Assembly (NCBI GenBank): GCA_964578535.1
Contig: CAZODI010000014.1
Coordinates: 1 to 64,000 of the forward strand
Origin: PHBD01 sp964578535
GTDB taxonomy: Bacteria > Desulfobacterota > Syntrophia > Syntrophales > PHBD01
Direction: 5' to 3'
Length of the DNA: 64,000 nt
In this document: positions 40,464 to 48,811 of the stretch, one piece after another
Numbering within the stretch: the first letter of the stretch is position 1
How the letters are laid out: each line of letters opens with the position of its first letter
Notes under the pieces: model-generated
Told to the model about the DNA's origin: nothing
Databases searched by the model: none
What the model saw: the letters and a program-made list of their open reading frames with translations, nothing else
Made by a program: the position numbers and the translations under genes

Positions 40464-42868
40464 ACCGAATTGCATATCGGGTATGCCCCGTCTGTGGGAG
40501 TGAATCCTCCGATCCCCTACACAGGCAGGACTTTGTTCTTCCCGAAGGGCATCCCATGTCAGGAGGTTATGACGTCGTCATATGCAAGACCTGCGGGCTG
40601 GTATTTGCCGACACGGCTGTATCGAAAGACCAAGTCGATGCTTTTTACTGCCGCCAATCGAAGTACGGTCATCCTGAAACATCGACCGGCGGAGGCACTT
40701 TATCATGGGACAAGGTCCGCCTTTCAACAACAGCGGAGCGTATTGCCCAATATGTTCCGGACAGAAAATCTCACATACTTGACATCGGATGTGCCGGGGG
40801 TGGGTTGCTGGCAGCCTTGAAAAAACTTGATTACGAATTCCTGTGCGGGGTGGACCCATCGCCGGCTTGCCTGGAACATGTCGAGCACCTCGGCATTGAA
40901 GCATTTCAGGGCACTCTATCCGAGCTTCCCGATGTGCTGGTTTCAGGGTCCTTTGACTGTGTCATCTTATCCCACGTCCTGGAGCACCTTCTAGTTCCCG
41001 GAGAGGCCGTCACCAGTGTCTTTCACCTGCTGAAGCCGGGAGGACTTCTCTATATGGAAGTTCCCGATGCCAGCCGCTACGAAGCCTTTCTGACGGTACC
41101 ATTCCAGGAGTTCAACACAGAGCATATAAACCATTTCTCGCAGTCCTGCCTATGTCGTCTCTTCATGTCCCGAGGATTTCAGGAACGTTTCCGGGGCCGG
41201 TCCATCATCAACGCCTCGGCCGATACTCTCTACCCTGTTATTTACGCGGTTTATGAAAAAACAGGCCATGGAACCGGCGAGATGCGACATCGGGGTGATG
41301 ATTCGCTCCGCATGCCGATGGAGCGATACATCCGACAATCGCATCGAATCCTGGAACGTATGAATGGAAACATAAAAGCGATGATGGCAGGAAACCCGGG
41401 AATCATTCTCTGGGGGGCGGGACAACTGGCCATGAAACTGCTCGGGGAGAACTCCCTGGCGGAAGCCCAAATCGCGGCCATCGTCGACGGAAATCCCGTC
41501 CATCACGGACTCCGCTTGAGGGGGGTGGCGATCTCGGCTCCGGATCAGATCCGTGGCATGAACAATCCAATCCTGATTGCCTCCGTGCTCCACGAGGCTG
41601 AAATCAGTCATGAGATTCGTTGTCGCCTTGGTATGGACAACCCCATCCTGTCTCTGCTGACTGTTGGCGAGCAGGGTGTAGCTTCGGAAAGTCTTCGGAC
41701 ACAGGTGGATCCCCGGGAAGATATGGAAGTTCTTTTTGCAGAAAATCCAGTGGATGCGCGTAGTCGCGCAGACAATCAATTCAAGGTATGGCTGGAAGAG
41801 AGCCGCGGACCGCTTGTCCTCTTCGGTGCCGGAGCATTGGGCGGGAAGATCCTGGATTGCCTGCGTCAGGACGGCATCGAGCCGGCCTGTTTTGCCGATA
41901 ACAATCCGGCCAAACAGGGGAAGCGTGTTAAAGGCTTGCAGGTCCTGTCTCCAGAAGAAGCCGTCGGTAGTTTCCATGGCGCATCCTTCGTTGTCACTAT
42001 CCGCTCTCCCGGCCATGCATACAAAGACAGCCGGCGCCAGCTCTTGAACGAGGGTTGCGACAGGGTTCTGCCGATATTGCCCGTTCTGTGGAAATATTGG
42101 GACCGGCTGCTTCCGCATTACGGGCTGGATCGTCCCGATTTCTTCCTGGCGCATACCCGGGAAATCCGAGAGTCCTTTTCGCTGCTCGCAGACGGGGAGT
42201 CCCAAAGGCTCTTCACCGCCCTGCTGAGAATGAGACTACGGGCCGATCTAGATGTGCTGTCGCTGCCTTCCCCGAGCGACCAGTATTTTGCCGAGGGAGT
42301 GGTCCGGCTTTCGCCCGATGAATGTTTCGTGGATTGCGGTGCCTATGACGGGGATACGATTCGAGGCTTCCTGGCCCGCAGGCGAGGCTCTTTTCGCAGG
42401 ATCCTGGCGTTTGAGCCGGATCCCGCAAACGGAGAAGTGCTTGGCAGGTATGTCGAGTCCCTGCCGGAAGAGATTCGCAACAGGATCACCATCCGACCGG
42501 AAGCCGTGGGAATGCGCCGGGGAAGGGTTCGATTCGACTCGACCGGTTCAGGTGCTTCATCCATCAGTGGAGACGGCAGCATCGAGGTAGACACGGTTTC
42601 CCTCGACGAAGCGCTCGGGGATGATCGTCCCTCCTTCATCAAGCTGGATGTTGAGGGCGCGGAGCAGGATGCCCTGGCAGGCGCCCGGGACCTGATCCGG
42701 CGGTTCAGGCCGCTCCTGGCGGTCTGTGTCTACCATCGGCCGGATGACCTGTGGCGGATCCCCCTTGATCTTCAGGCCATGGACGCAGGATACCGATTCC
42801 ATCTCAGGGCACACGAAAACGACGGGCTGGATACGGTTCTGTATGCCATTCCGGGGGAGCCGACATGA
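40460..42868 (+). CDS. Three-module methyltransferase fusion (SAM methyltransferase + FkbM)
   Basis: An 802-residue protein. Module 1 (about 1-300): a zinc-binding N-terminus (CPVCG, CKTCG) and a class I SAM-dependent methyltransferase (HILDIGCAGGGLLAAL, SHVLEHL, NTEHINHFS). Module 2 (about 310-420): a sugar C-methyltransferase-like domain with a GAGQLAMKLL dinucleotide-type motif. Module 3 (about 455-800): a second GAGALGGKIL motif with FADNNPAKQGKRVKG, and an FkbM methyltransferase (CFVDCGAYDGDTI, AFEPDP, IKLDVEGAEQDAL). It probably methylates sugars during polysaccharide synthesis, perhaps at two positions. Start overlaps the SDR stop (ATGA) and the end overlaps the TPP gene (ATGA). Codon use is AT-richer than in flanking genes. 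Confidence 0.8.
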   Translation: MNRIAYRVCPVCGSESSDPLHRQDFVLPEGHPMSGGYDVVICKTCGLVFADTAVSKDQVDAFYCRQSKYGHPETSTGGGTLSWDKVRLSTTAERIAQYVPDRKSHILDIGCAGGGLLAALKKLDYEFLCGVDPSPACLEHVEHLGIEAFQGTLSELPDVLVSGSFDCVILSHVLEHLLVPGEAVTSVFHLLKPGGLLYMEVPDASRYEAFLTVPFQEFNTEHINHFSQSCLCRLFMSRGFQERFRGRSIINASADTLYPVIYAVYEKTGHGTGEMRHRGDDSLRMPMERYIRQSHRILERMNGNIKAMMAGNPGIILWGAGQLAMKLLGENSLAEAQIAAIVDGNPVHHGLRLRGVAISAPDQIRGMNNPILIASVLHEAEISHEIRCRLGMDNPILSLLTVGEQGVASESLRTQVDPREDMEVLFAENPVDARSRADNQFKVWLEESRGPLVLFGAGALGGKILDCLRQDGIEPACFADNNPAKQGKRVKGLQVLSPEEAVGSFHGASFVVTIRSPGHAYKDSRRQLLNEGCDRVLPILPVLWKYWDRLLPHYGLDRPDFFLAHTREIRESFSLLADGESQRLFTALLRMRLRADLDVLSLPSPSDQYFAEGVVRLSPDECFVDCGAYDGDTIRGFLARRRGSFRRILAFEPDPANGEVLGRYVESLPEEIRNRITIRPEAVGMRRGRVRFDSTGSGASSISGDGSIEVDTVSLDEALGDDRPSFIKLDVEGAEQDALAGARDLIRRFRPLLAVCVYHRPDDLWRIPLDLQAMDAGYRFHLRAHENDGLDTVLYAIPGEPT

Positions 42869-44673
42869 ACGTTGCCCAATACATCGCCGGGACGCTGGCC
42901 GATCATGGAGTCCGCCATATCTTCATGCTGGCCGGGGGCGGGGCCATGTTCCTGAACGATGCGTTCGGTGCCGAGAGTCGCATATCCTGCGTCTGTTGCC
43001 ACCATGAACAGGCCTGCGCGATGGCCGCAGAGGGCTACACCCGGATGTCTGGACGGATCGGTGTCGTCAATGTCACCACAGGCCCCGGCGGTATCAACGC
43101 CCTGAACGGTGTTTTCGGTGCCTGGACGGACTCGATACCGATGCTTGTCATTTCCGGGCAGGTGAAGCGTGAGACCTGCCTGGCAACATACCCCGACCTT
43201 CATGTCCGCCAGCTCGGCGACCAGGAAACGGACATCCTGTCTATGGTCAGGGGCATCACGAAATATGTGGCCCTCGTAAACGATCCCACCAGGATCCGCT
43301 ATCATCTGGAACGAGCAATGAACCTTGCCGTTTCCGGGCGGCCTGGCCCCTGCTGGCTCGACATTCCCGTCGACGTTCAGTCGGCGCTCGTCGATCCCCC
43401 AAGCCTTAATACCTACGATCCGAACGAGGACGCAATAAAGGCCGATCCGGAGAAGCTGCGGACTCACTGCCTGGAGATCTTGGAGCGCCTGCGAATGGCT
43501 GAGCGGCCAGTGATTCTTGGCGGTACAGGCGTTCGCCTGGCGGGAGCGGCGGATGTCTTCCACAAAACGGTTCACCGCCTCGGCATCCCCGTCACGACGG
43601 CCTGGACCCACGACCTGATCGCCTCGGACGACCCGCTCTTCTGCGGCCGTCCCGGGACGATCGGGACACGGGCGGGAAACTTCACGGTCCAGAACGCCGA
43701 TGTCCTCCTCGTTCTTGGCAGCCGCCTCAACATCCGCCAAGTGAGCTACAATTGGCCGTCTTTTGCGCGGACGGCCTTCAAGATTCAGGTGGATGCAGAC
43801 CCGTCAGAGTTGGCGAAGCCGACGGTTCGGCCCGATCTGCCGGTCGTCGGCGACCTCAAGGTGTTCCTTGAAGAACTGAACCGGCAGATGGACGGCCTGG
43901 AATGGGATATGAACAGGCATGCTGGCTGGCTCGCCTGGTGCCGTGAGAGAGGGGAGCGCTATCCGGCCGTTTTGCCCAAACATCGAGACTTCAAGGGTGC
44001 CGTCAACCCCTATGGATTCGTCGAGGCACTTTTCGAGCGTCTTCGGGAAGACGATGCTGTTATTACGGCCAATGGGGCTGCCTGTGTCGTCACATTCCAG
44101 GCTGCACGTATCAGGAGGGGACAGCGTCTTTTCTCAAATTCCGGAAACGCCTCCATGGGGTACGACCTGCCAGCCGCGATTGGAGCCGCCGTGGCCAGAG
44201 GAGGGAAACGAGTGATCTGCCTGGCCGGTGACGGAAGCATTCAGCTCAACCTCCAGGAACTGGCCACCGTCGTTCAGCATCACCTGCCGATCAAGCTCTT
44301 TGTTTTCAATAACGACGGATACCTCTCCATCCGTCTGAGCCAGGCAAATTTCTTTGGTCGGTTTATCGGTGAGAGCCGCCGGAGCGGCCTCTTTTTCCCG
44401 GATTTGATGAAAATCGCCGCAGCTTATGGAATCCAATCTCTGCGCATTGACGGGGCCGATTATGAAGCACAGATAGAAACAGTGCTCGCGATGGACGGTC
44501 CGGTCCTGGCGGAGGTGATGCTCGATCCGTCCCAGGCCTTCGAGCCCAGGATGAGTTCGCGTACCCTTCCGGACGGGCGTATCGTTTCCGCGCCATTGGA
44601 GGATATGTATCCATTCCTCGATAGGGAGGAACTGGAAGAAAATCTTCTCATACCACCAATGGATCATGTATGA
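42865..44673 (+). CDS. Thiamine-diphosphate-dependent enzyme (acetolactate synthase-like)
   Basis: A 602-residue TPP enzyme of the pyruvate oxidase/acetolactate synthase superfamily with all three domains: N-terminal PYR with the cofactor-activating Glu in CHHEQACAMAAEGY, a central domain (about 190-330), and C-terminal PP with the Mg/TPP motif GDGSIQLNLQELATVV...NN. The closest functional precedent in a CDP-dideoxyhexose locus is YerE, which adds a two-carbon unit from pyruvate to C4 of CDP-4-keto-3,6-dideoxyglucose (yersiniose). Sequence alone cannot separate this from a decarboxylase. The start overlaps the previous stop; the NeuB-like gene follows by 44 bp. Confidence 0.82.
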   Translation: MNVAQYIAGTLADHGVRHIFMLAGGGAMFLNDAFGAESRISCVCCHHEQACAMAAEGYTRMSGRIGVVNVTTGPGGINALNGVFGAWTDSIPMLVISGQVKRETCLATYPDLHVRQLGDQETDILSMVRGITKYVALVNDPTRIRYHLERAMNLAVSGRPGPCWLDIPVDVQSALVDPPSLNTYDPNEDAIKADPEKLRTHCLEILERLRMAERPVILGGTGVRLAGAADVFHKTVHRLGIPVTTAWTHDLIASDDPLFCGRPGTIGTRAGNFTVQNADVLLVLGSRLNIRQVSYNWPSFARTAFKIQVDADPSELAKPTVRPDLPVVGDLKVFLEELNRQMDGLEWDMNRHAGWLAWCRERGERYPAVLPKHRDFKGAVNPYGFVEALFERLREDDAVITANGAACVVTFQAARIRRGQRLFSNSGNASMGYDLPAAIGAAVARGGKRVICLAGDGSIQLNLQELATVVQHHLPIKLFVFNNDGYLSIRLSQANFFGRFIGESRRSGLFFPDLMKIAAAYGIQSLRIDGADYEAQIETVLAMDGPVLAEVMLDPSQAFEPRMSSRTLPDGRIVSAPLEDMYPFLDREELEENLLIPPMDHV

Positions 44674-44717
44674 GCTGAAACCCCACTTATGGTAGAGATA
44701 ACGGAAGGAGACCTGCC

Positions 44718-45800
44718 ATGATTCAGAGAGACATCTTCGAGGACCTCTTTGTCCTGGAACTGGCCAACAACCACTGGGGCGACGTGAACCGGGGGATGCG
44801 CATTATTCACGAGTTCGCGACGGTGGTCCGCTACAACAATGTGCGCGCGGCCATCAAGCTGCAGATCAGGGACGTGGAGAACTTCATCCATAAGGACTTC
44901 AGGGATCGCGAAGACATCCGGTACGTCAAGAAAACAGTAGACACGCGCCTGTCCCGGGATGATCTGGCCGAGTTGGCAGAGGGCATTCGCCGCGGGGGCT
45001 GCATCCGCATGGCGACACCTTTCGATGAGGCATCCGTGGACCTGTGCACCGACCTGGGCGTGGAGATTCTGAAAGTGGCAAGCTCCGACGTGACAGACTG
45101 GATCCTGCTGGAGAAAATAGCCAAGACGCGTAACCCCGTCATTGTATCCACAGGGGGTTCTTCCCTGAAGGATCTGGACGACATGGTTACCTTCTTCGAG
45201 AACCGCCATATCCCCCTGGCGATCAATCATTGTGTGTCCCTTTATCCGACAGAGGACTGCGAGCTTGAGCTCAACCAGATCGACTACCTGAAGAACCGCT
45301 ACCCCAGCCACATTATCGGCTTTTCGACTCACGAGTACACAAGCTGGGACGAATCAATCTTGATGGCTTACGCCAAGGGAGCGCGAACGTTCGAGCGCCA
45401 CATAGACATCCTGACGGAGGATCGTCCCTTCTCACCGTACTGTTCCACCCCCGAGCAGATCGCCCGGTGGTTCCAGGCCTGGAAAAAGGCAAAGGAGATG
45501 TGCGGGGCGCCCGGGACCGAGAAGACCGTTCCAAAAAAAAAAGAAATTGAGTATCTGGACGCTCTCGTAAGGGGGGTTTACGCAAGACGTGATCTGCCCG
45601 TCGGGACGGTTTTGACGGAGGAGGACTACTATCTGTCCATCCCCCTGCAGAGAGGACAGCTCTCCTGCCGGGAGCTTCTGAACGACCTGACCCTGGCCAG
45701 GGACTGCCGTAAGGACGAGGCCATCATGGTGGACATGACCGAAAGCCCCTACAGCAGGGATCCCGGCCTGAAACGCCAGATCTATGAGCGCGGTCTGTGA
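44718..45800 (+). CDS. N-acetylneuraminate synthase family protein (NeuB-like)
   Basis: A 360-residue PEP-condensing synthase of the NeuB family. The TIM-barrel domain (about 1-255) has the ELANNHWGD motif, MATPFDE, KVASSDV, STGGSS, NHCVSLYPT and GFSTHE, and a short C-terminal SAF (antifreeze-like) domain follows (about 285-350: ARRDLPVGTVLTEEDY). NeuB enzymes join PEP to an amino sugar to make sialic or related nonulosonic acids. The partners NeuC, NeuA and legionaminic/pseudaminic genes are not present in this window. A GGAAGGAG site precedes the ATG. It overlaps the next gene if the latter starts at 45784. Confidence 0.85.
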   Translation: MIQRDIFEDLFVLELANNHWGDVNRGMRIIHEFATVVRYNNVRAAIKLQIRDVENFIHKDFRDREDIRYVKKTVDTRLSRDDLAELAEGIRRGGCIRMATPFDEASVDLCTDLGVEILKVASSDVTDWILLEKIAKTRNPVIVSTGGSSLKDLDDMVTFFENRHIPLAINHCVSLYPTEDCELELNQIDYLKNRYPSHIIGFSTHEYTSWDESILMAYAKGARTFERHIDILTEDRPFSPYCSTPEQIARWFQAWKKAKEMCGAPGTEKTVPKKKEIEYLDALVRGVYARRDLPVGTVLTEEDYYLSIPLQRGQLSCRELLNDLTLARDCRKDEAIMVDMTESPYSRDPGLKRQIYERGL

Positions 45801-45810
45801 AGGCGGGACT

Positions 45811-46755
45811 GTGAAAACGAGAGATTCACTGATCAGCATCATAACACCCTGTTTCAATGAGGAAGCGAACGTCCGCGAGCTTCATGCACGGGTGAAAGAC
45901 ATCTTTGCGGACCTGCCAGGCTATCGGTACGAGCATATTTTTATCGATAATGCATCCCGGGACCGGACCGTGTCGATCCTGAAGGACATGGCCGCGTCAG
46001 ACAGCCGGGTGAAGATAATTGTCAACGCACGCAACTTCGGGCACATCCGATCTCCCTATCACGCGATGTTGCAGGCTCGGGGTGATGCCATCATCTTTCT
46101 CGCTGCGGACTTTCAGGACCCTCCTGATCTGATCCGGGACTTCCTCGGAATGTGGGAGGAGGGTTACCGGATCGTCATCGGTGTCAAGAAACAGAGTGAA
46201 GAGTCAGCCCTGCTCTTCGCGATCCGCAAGGTCTACTACGACCTGGTGAGCCGCCTTTCTGACGTCGAACTCATCAAAAACTTCACGGGATTCGGGCTCT
46301 TTGATCGGTCCGTGGTCGAGATAGTCCGCGGCATCGACGATCCCTATCCCTATTTCCGCGGATTGATCTGTGAGATAGGATTCGAGAAGGCCGTCATTGA
46401 GTATGTTCAGCCAGCCCGTAAGCGCGGGATCACAAAGAACAATTTCTATACCCTTTACGACTTGGCCATGCTGGGCATCACAAACCACTCCAAGGTTCCG
46501 CTCCGCCTGGCCACCATGACGGGCTTCACCCTGGGGGCTGTGAGTCTATTTGTCGCACTCGGTTACTTGATCTATAAACTCATTTTCTGGGACAGCTTTT
46601 CCGTCGGGATTGCGCCGCTCGTCATTGGCCTTTTCTTCTTCGCTTCCGTCCAGCTCTTCTTCATCGGCATCGTAGGAGAGTACATCGGCGCCATCCACAC
46701 GCAGGTGCTCAAGAGACCGCTGGTCATCGAGAAGGAGCGGATCAACTTTGACTGA
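45811..46755 (+). CDS. Family 2 glycosyltransferase with C-terminal membrane helices
   Basis: A DPM1/ArnC/GtrB-type polyprenyl-phosphate glycosyltransferase of about 314 residues. The GT-A domain has SIITPCFNEEANV, FIDNASRDRTV and the metal-site segment FLAADFQDPPDLI, and two hydrophobic helices lie near the C-terminus (about 235-290). It should load a sugar on undecaprenyl phosphate on the cytoplasmic face. GTG at 45811 is favoured by GAAGG eight bases upstream; ATG at 45784 (17-bp overlap with the NeuB-like gene) is the alternative. The following gene encodes GtrA, its usual flippase partner. Confidence 0.88.
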   Translation: MKTRDSLISIITPCFNEEANVRELHARVKDIFADLPGYRYEHIFIDNASRDRTVSILKDMAASDSRVKIIVNARNFGHIRSPYHAMLQARGDAIIFLAADFQDPPDLIRDFLGMWEEGYRIVIGVKKQSEESALLFAIRKVYYDLVSRLSDVELIKNFTGFGLFDRSVVEIVRGIDDPYPYFRGLICEIGFEKAVIEYVQPARKRGITKNNFYTLYDLAMLGITNHSKVPLRLATMTGFTLGAVSLFVALGYLIYKLIFWDSFSVGIAPLVIGLFFFASVQLFFIGIVGEYIGAIHTQVLKRPLVIEKERINFD

Positions 46756-46803
46756 CCGGAAGAGAGCCATTCCTCCCGAAAGGATGTCCCGCCGCGGGAT
46801 CGC

Positions 46804-47280
46804 ATGCCGCACCGTCTTTTCTCGACGGACCTCCAGTTTGCCATGACCCGCGAACTGTTCGCACGACACGGAGTGAAAATCCGGTTTGTCCTGGTCGGCG
46901 TCTGGAACACCGTCTTCGGCTACGGGGTGTACGTCGCCCTGGACTGGCTCTTCGAGCGGTTTTTTGCACACCGGGCCGTTGCCTATATGTCGGCCGCGGT
47001 CCTGTCGAACATCCTGGCCATCCTGAACGCCTATATCTTCCATAAATACATCACGTTCCGCTCGGAAGCCCGCGGATGGGCCATGATCCCGGAGTTTTTC
47101 CGGTTTTTCTCGACCTACCTGGTGAGCATCGTCGTGGGGCTGGTGTCGCTTCCCATTTTCGTGGAGGTGTTCGGGATCGACCCCAAAATCGCGGGCGCCC
47201 TAGTCATGCCGGTGACGGTGCTGGTGAGCTGGCTCGGCCACTCCCGGTTTTCCTTCCGGAATGAAAAAACGCATCCATAG
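46804..47280 (+). CDS. GtrA family protein
   Basis: A 158-residue membrane protein with four helices and the GtrA hallmarks FVLVGVWNTVFGYGVYVAL and NAYIFHKYITFR. GtrA-type proteins are thought to flip undecaprenyl-phosphate sugars to the periplasm for use by a later transferase. It lies 48 bp after the matching polyprenyl-sugar synthase gene, the usual gtrB-gtrA pair. The start is uncertain: ATG at 46804 or 46843; neither has a clear ribosome-binding site. Confidence 0.85.
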   Translation: MPHRLFSTDLQFAMTRELFARHGVKIRFVLVGVWNTVFGYGVYVALDWLFERFFAHRAVAYMSAAVLSNILAILNAYIFHKYITFRSEARGWAMIPEFFRFFSTYLVSIVVGLVSLPIFVEVFGIDPKIAGALVMPVTVLVSWLGHSRFSFRNEKTHP

Positions 47281-47362
47281 GGCGATTCTTCCGTCGGACC
47301 GGGATCGACCGGGATGCGTGAAGATGGAGGATTGCCGCAATCACGGCCAAATCGGGCACACA

Positions 47363-48289
47363 ATGAACAACGCCATGCGGTCCATGATTCAATGCCTTGC
47401 CGGGCTTTCTTTCCTTCTTTTCCTGGTCCTGGTGCCGGAAATGCTGCATGCCGGCGTGCCCTCCATGAAACTGGATGCGAGGGCAGCACCGTCGCCGGGA
47501 AGGCTGGTTGCCGTCTCCACCGCGACGAACAACGGCGGGGAAACCGCATACAATGTGTCCATCACGTCTTCACTGGCCGGCGATACCCGTCGCTCGGATC
47601 CCCTCGGGGACGTTCACGCTGGCAAGCGCCGCAGCCAGCGGGTGGAGTTCAGCCTGGCGGGCCTCAAGCCGGGCCGGTACATCCTTTCCACCCGGCTGGA
47701 TTACCACGAGCAGAACGGCCTGCCACACCGGATCCATATCTTTCGCGCCTTTCGCGTGAGCAGGGAAGAGCCGGAAATGCAGAGCGCACAGGAAGCCCGG
47801 GAGACGGCGGTCGCCTCCGGGATCCCGGTCATGGCGGAAATGCAGGGACTGTCCGCGGCGCTGGAAATTCCGCCGGCGCGGCGGACACTCTTCGGCAATG
47901 CCGGCACCAAAATCGTGCTGACCGTGAAAAACAGGATGGATACGCCCATACGGCCCGTCTTGTCCGTCCATCTTCCCGGCGGCGTGACGGCAGACCGGAC
48001 GGAGTTGCAACTGGAGATGGGACCGGGTGAGGAGCGCCGGGAGGAGATGAAGATCGACGCCGAGCAATCCGTCCGGGGCGGGCATCCGGTATCCGTGCTG
48101 GTGCGATACGAGACGGAGAACGAGCACGACTGCCGGCTGCTCAGAACGACGCTCTCCGTTGAGGAGAATACCCTGTCTCTGCCGGCCATGGCGGCTGCGG
48201 CGGCCATCCTGATGATTGCCCTCACGGCGGTCGTGCTGATCGCCTTTCGACGCTCGTCCACAGGATCGGAAAAAGAATCGGGCACCTGA
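47363..48289 (+). CDS. Exported protein with C-terminal membrane anchor, unknown function
   Basis: A 308-residue protein with an N-terminal signal (about 10-30), two beta-rich domains resembling extracellular Ig-like or CARDB/NEW-type repeats (VAVSTATNNGGETAYNVSIT; KIVLTVKNRMDTPIRPVLSV) and a single C-terminal transmembrane helix (about 270-293) with a short basic cytosolic tail. The topology suggests a periplasmic or surface domain anchored in the inner membrane. ATG at 47363 starts the signal peptide; the frame extends to 47261 but overlaps gtrA. No enzymatic motif is seen. Confidence 0.65.
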   Translation: MNNAMRSMIQCLAGLSFLLFLVLVPEMLHAGVPSMKLDARAAPSPGRLVAVSTATNNGGETAYNVSITSSLAGDTRRSDPLGDVHAGKRRSQRVEFSLAGLKPGRYILSTRLDYHEQNGLPHRIHIFRAFRVSREEPEMQSAQEARETAVASGIPVMAEMQGLSAALEIPPARRTLFGNAGTKIVLTVKNRMDTPIRPVLSVHLPGGVTADRTELQLEMGPGEERREEMKIDAEQSVRGGHPVSVLVRYETENEHDCRLLRTTLSVEENTLSLPAMAAAAAILMIALTAVVLIAFRRSSTGSEKESGT

Positions 48290-48811
48290 ACCACCCCCGT
48301 GCGGTACACCGCCCGGGGATGAAACCCCGCGTCCGATGTTTCCCACCCCGCCCGGCGGCCACTTTCCCGGCTCCCGGCGAAGCGCGGCTCTCCCAGTCCG
48401 GACCCCCGGACGGTTAACTATCTGAAATGCTTCCCAACCATCCGTTCCGATGCATTCCGGCAATCCTCCTGTTTCATCGGCAGCTGGACCCGTCCCGGCA
48501 CTTCTGAGGAAATCAATCCGCATCCTCAAAAGGGGTGCGTCCGTCATGTAGCATCAGAGCTTAATTTCTCTATAGGTATAGTTCAGTTGATCAACAGGCA
48601 TTGAATTCTCAGGAATTCCTGTTAAGGGTTCAAGCCGGGCATGATTCTCTGGATTGCCTGAATATCCAAAGAATCTCCTTTCCCCTGTTCACCGCCGCTC
48701 ATCATCGGAGACCCCGTCACATGTCCCGGCCCTGGTACGTCCCGATGCTTCGGACGCGTCATTCCCTGTCCCGGCCCGGGGAATATCTCCGCATTTCCAG
48801 ATCGGTCCTGC
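48290..48811. other. 522-bp intergenic region, no gene
   Basis: Separates the sugar cassette from the exopolysaccharide export genes. The first half is GC-rich, the second markedly AT-richer (around 48540-48620), as expected for a promoter zone of the sugar-transferase gene, but I find no convincing -35/-10 pair. An EcoRI-like inverted repeat GAATTC-TCAG-GAATTC occurs at about 48604-48619. Nothing else supported. Confidence 0.6.
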
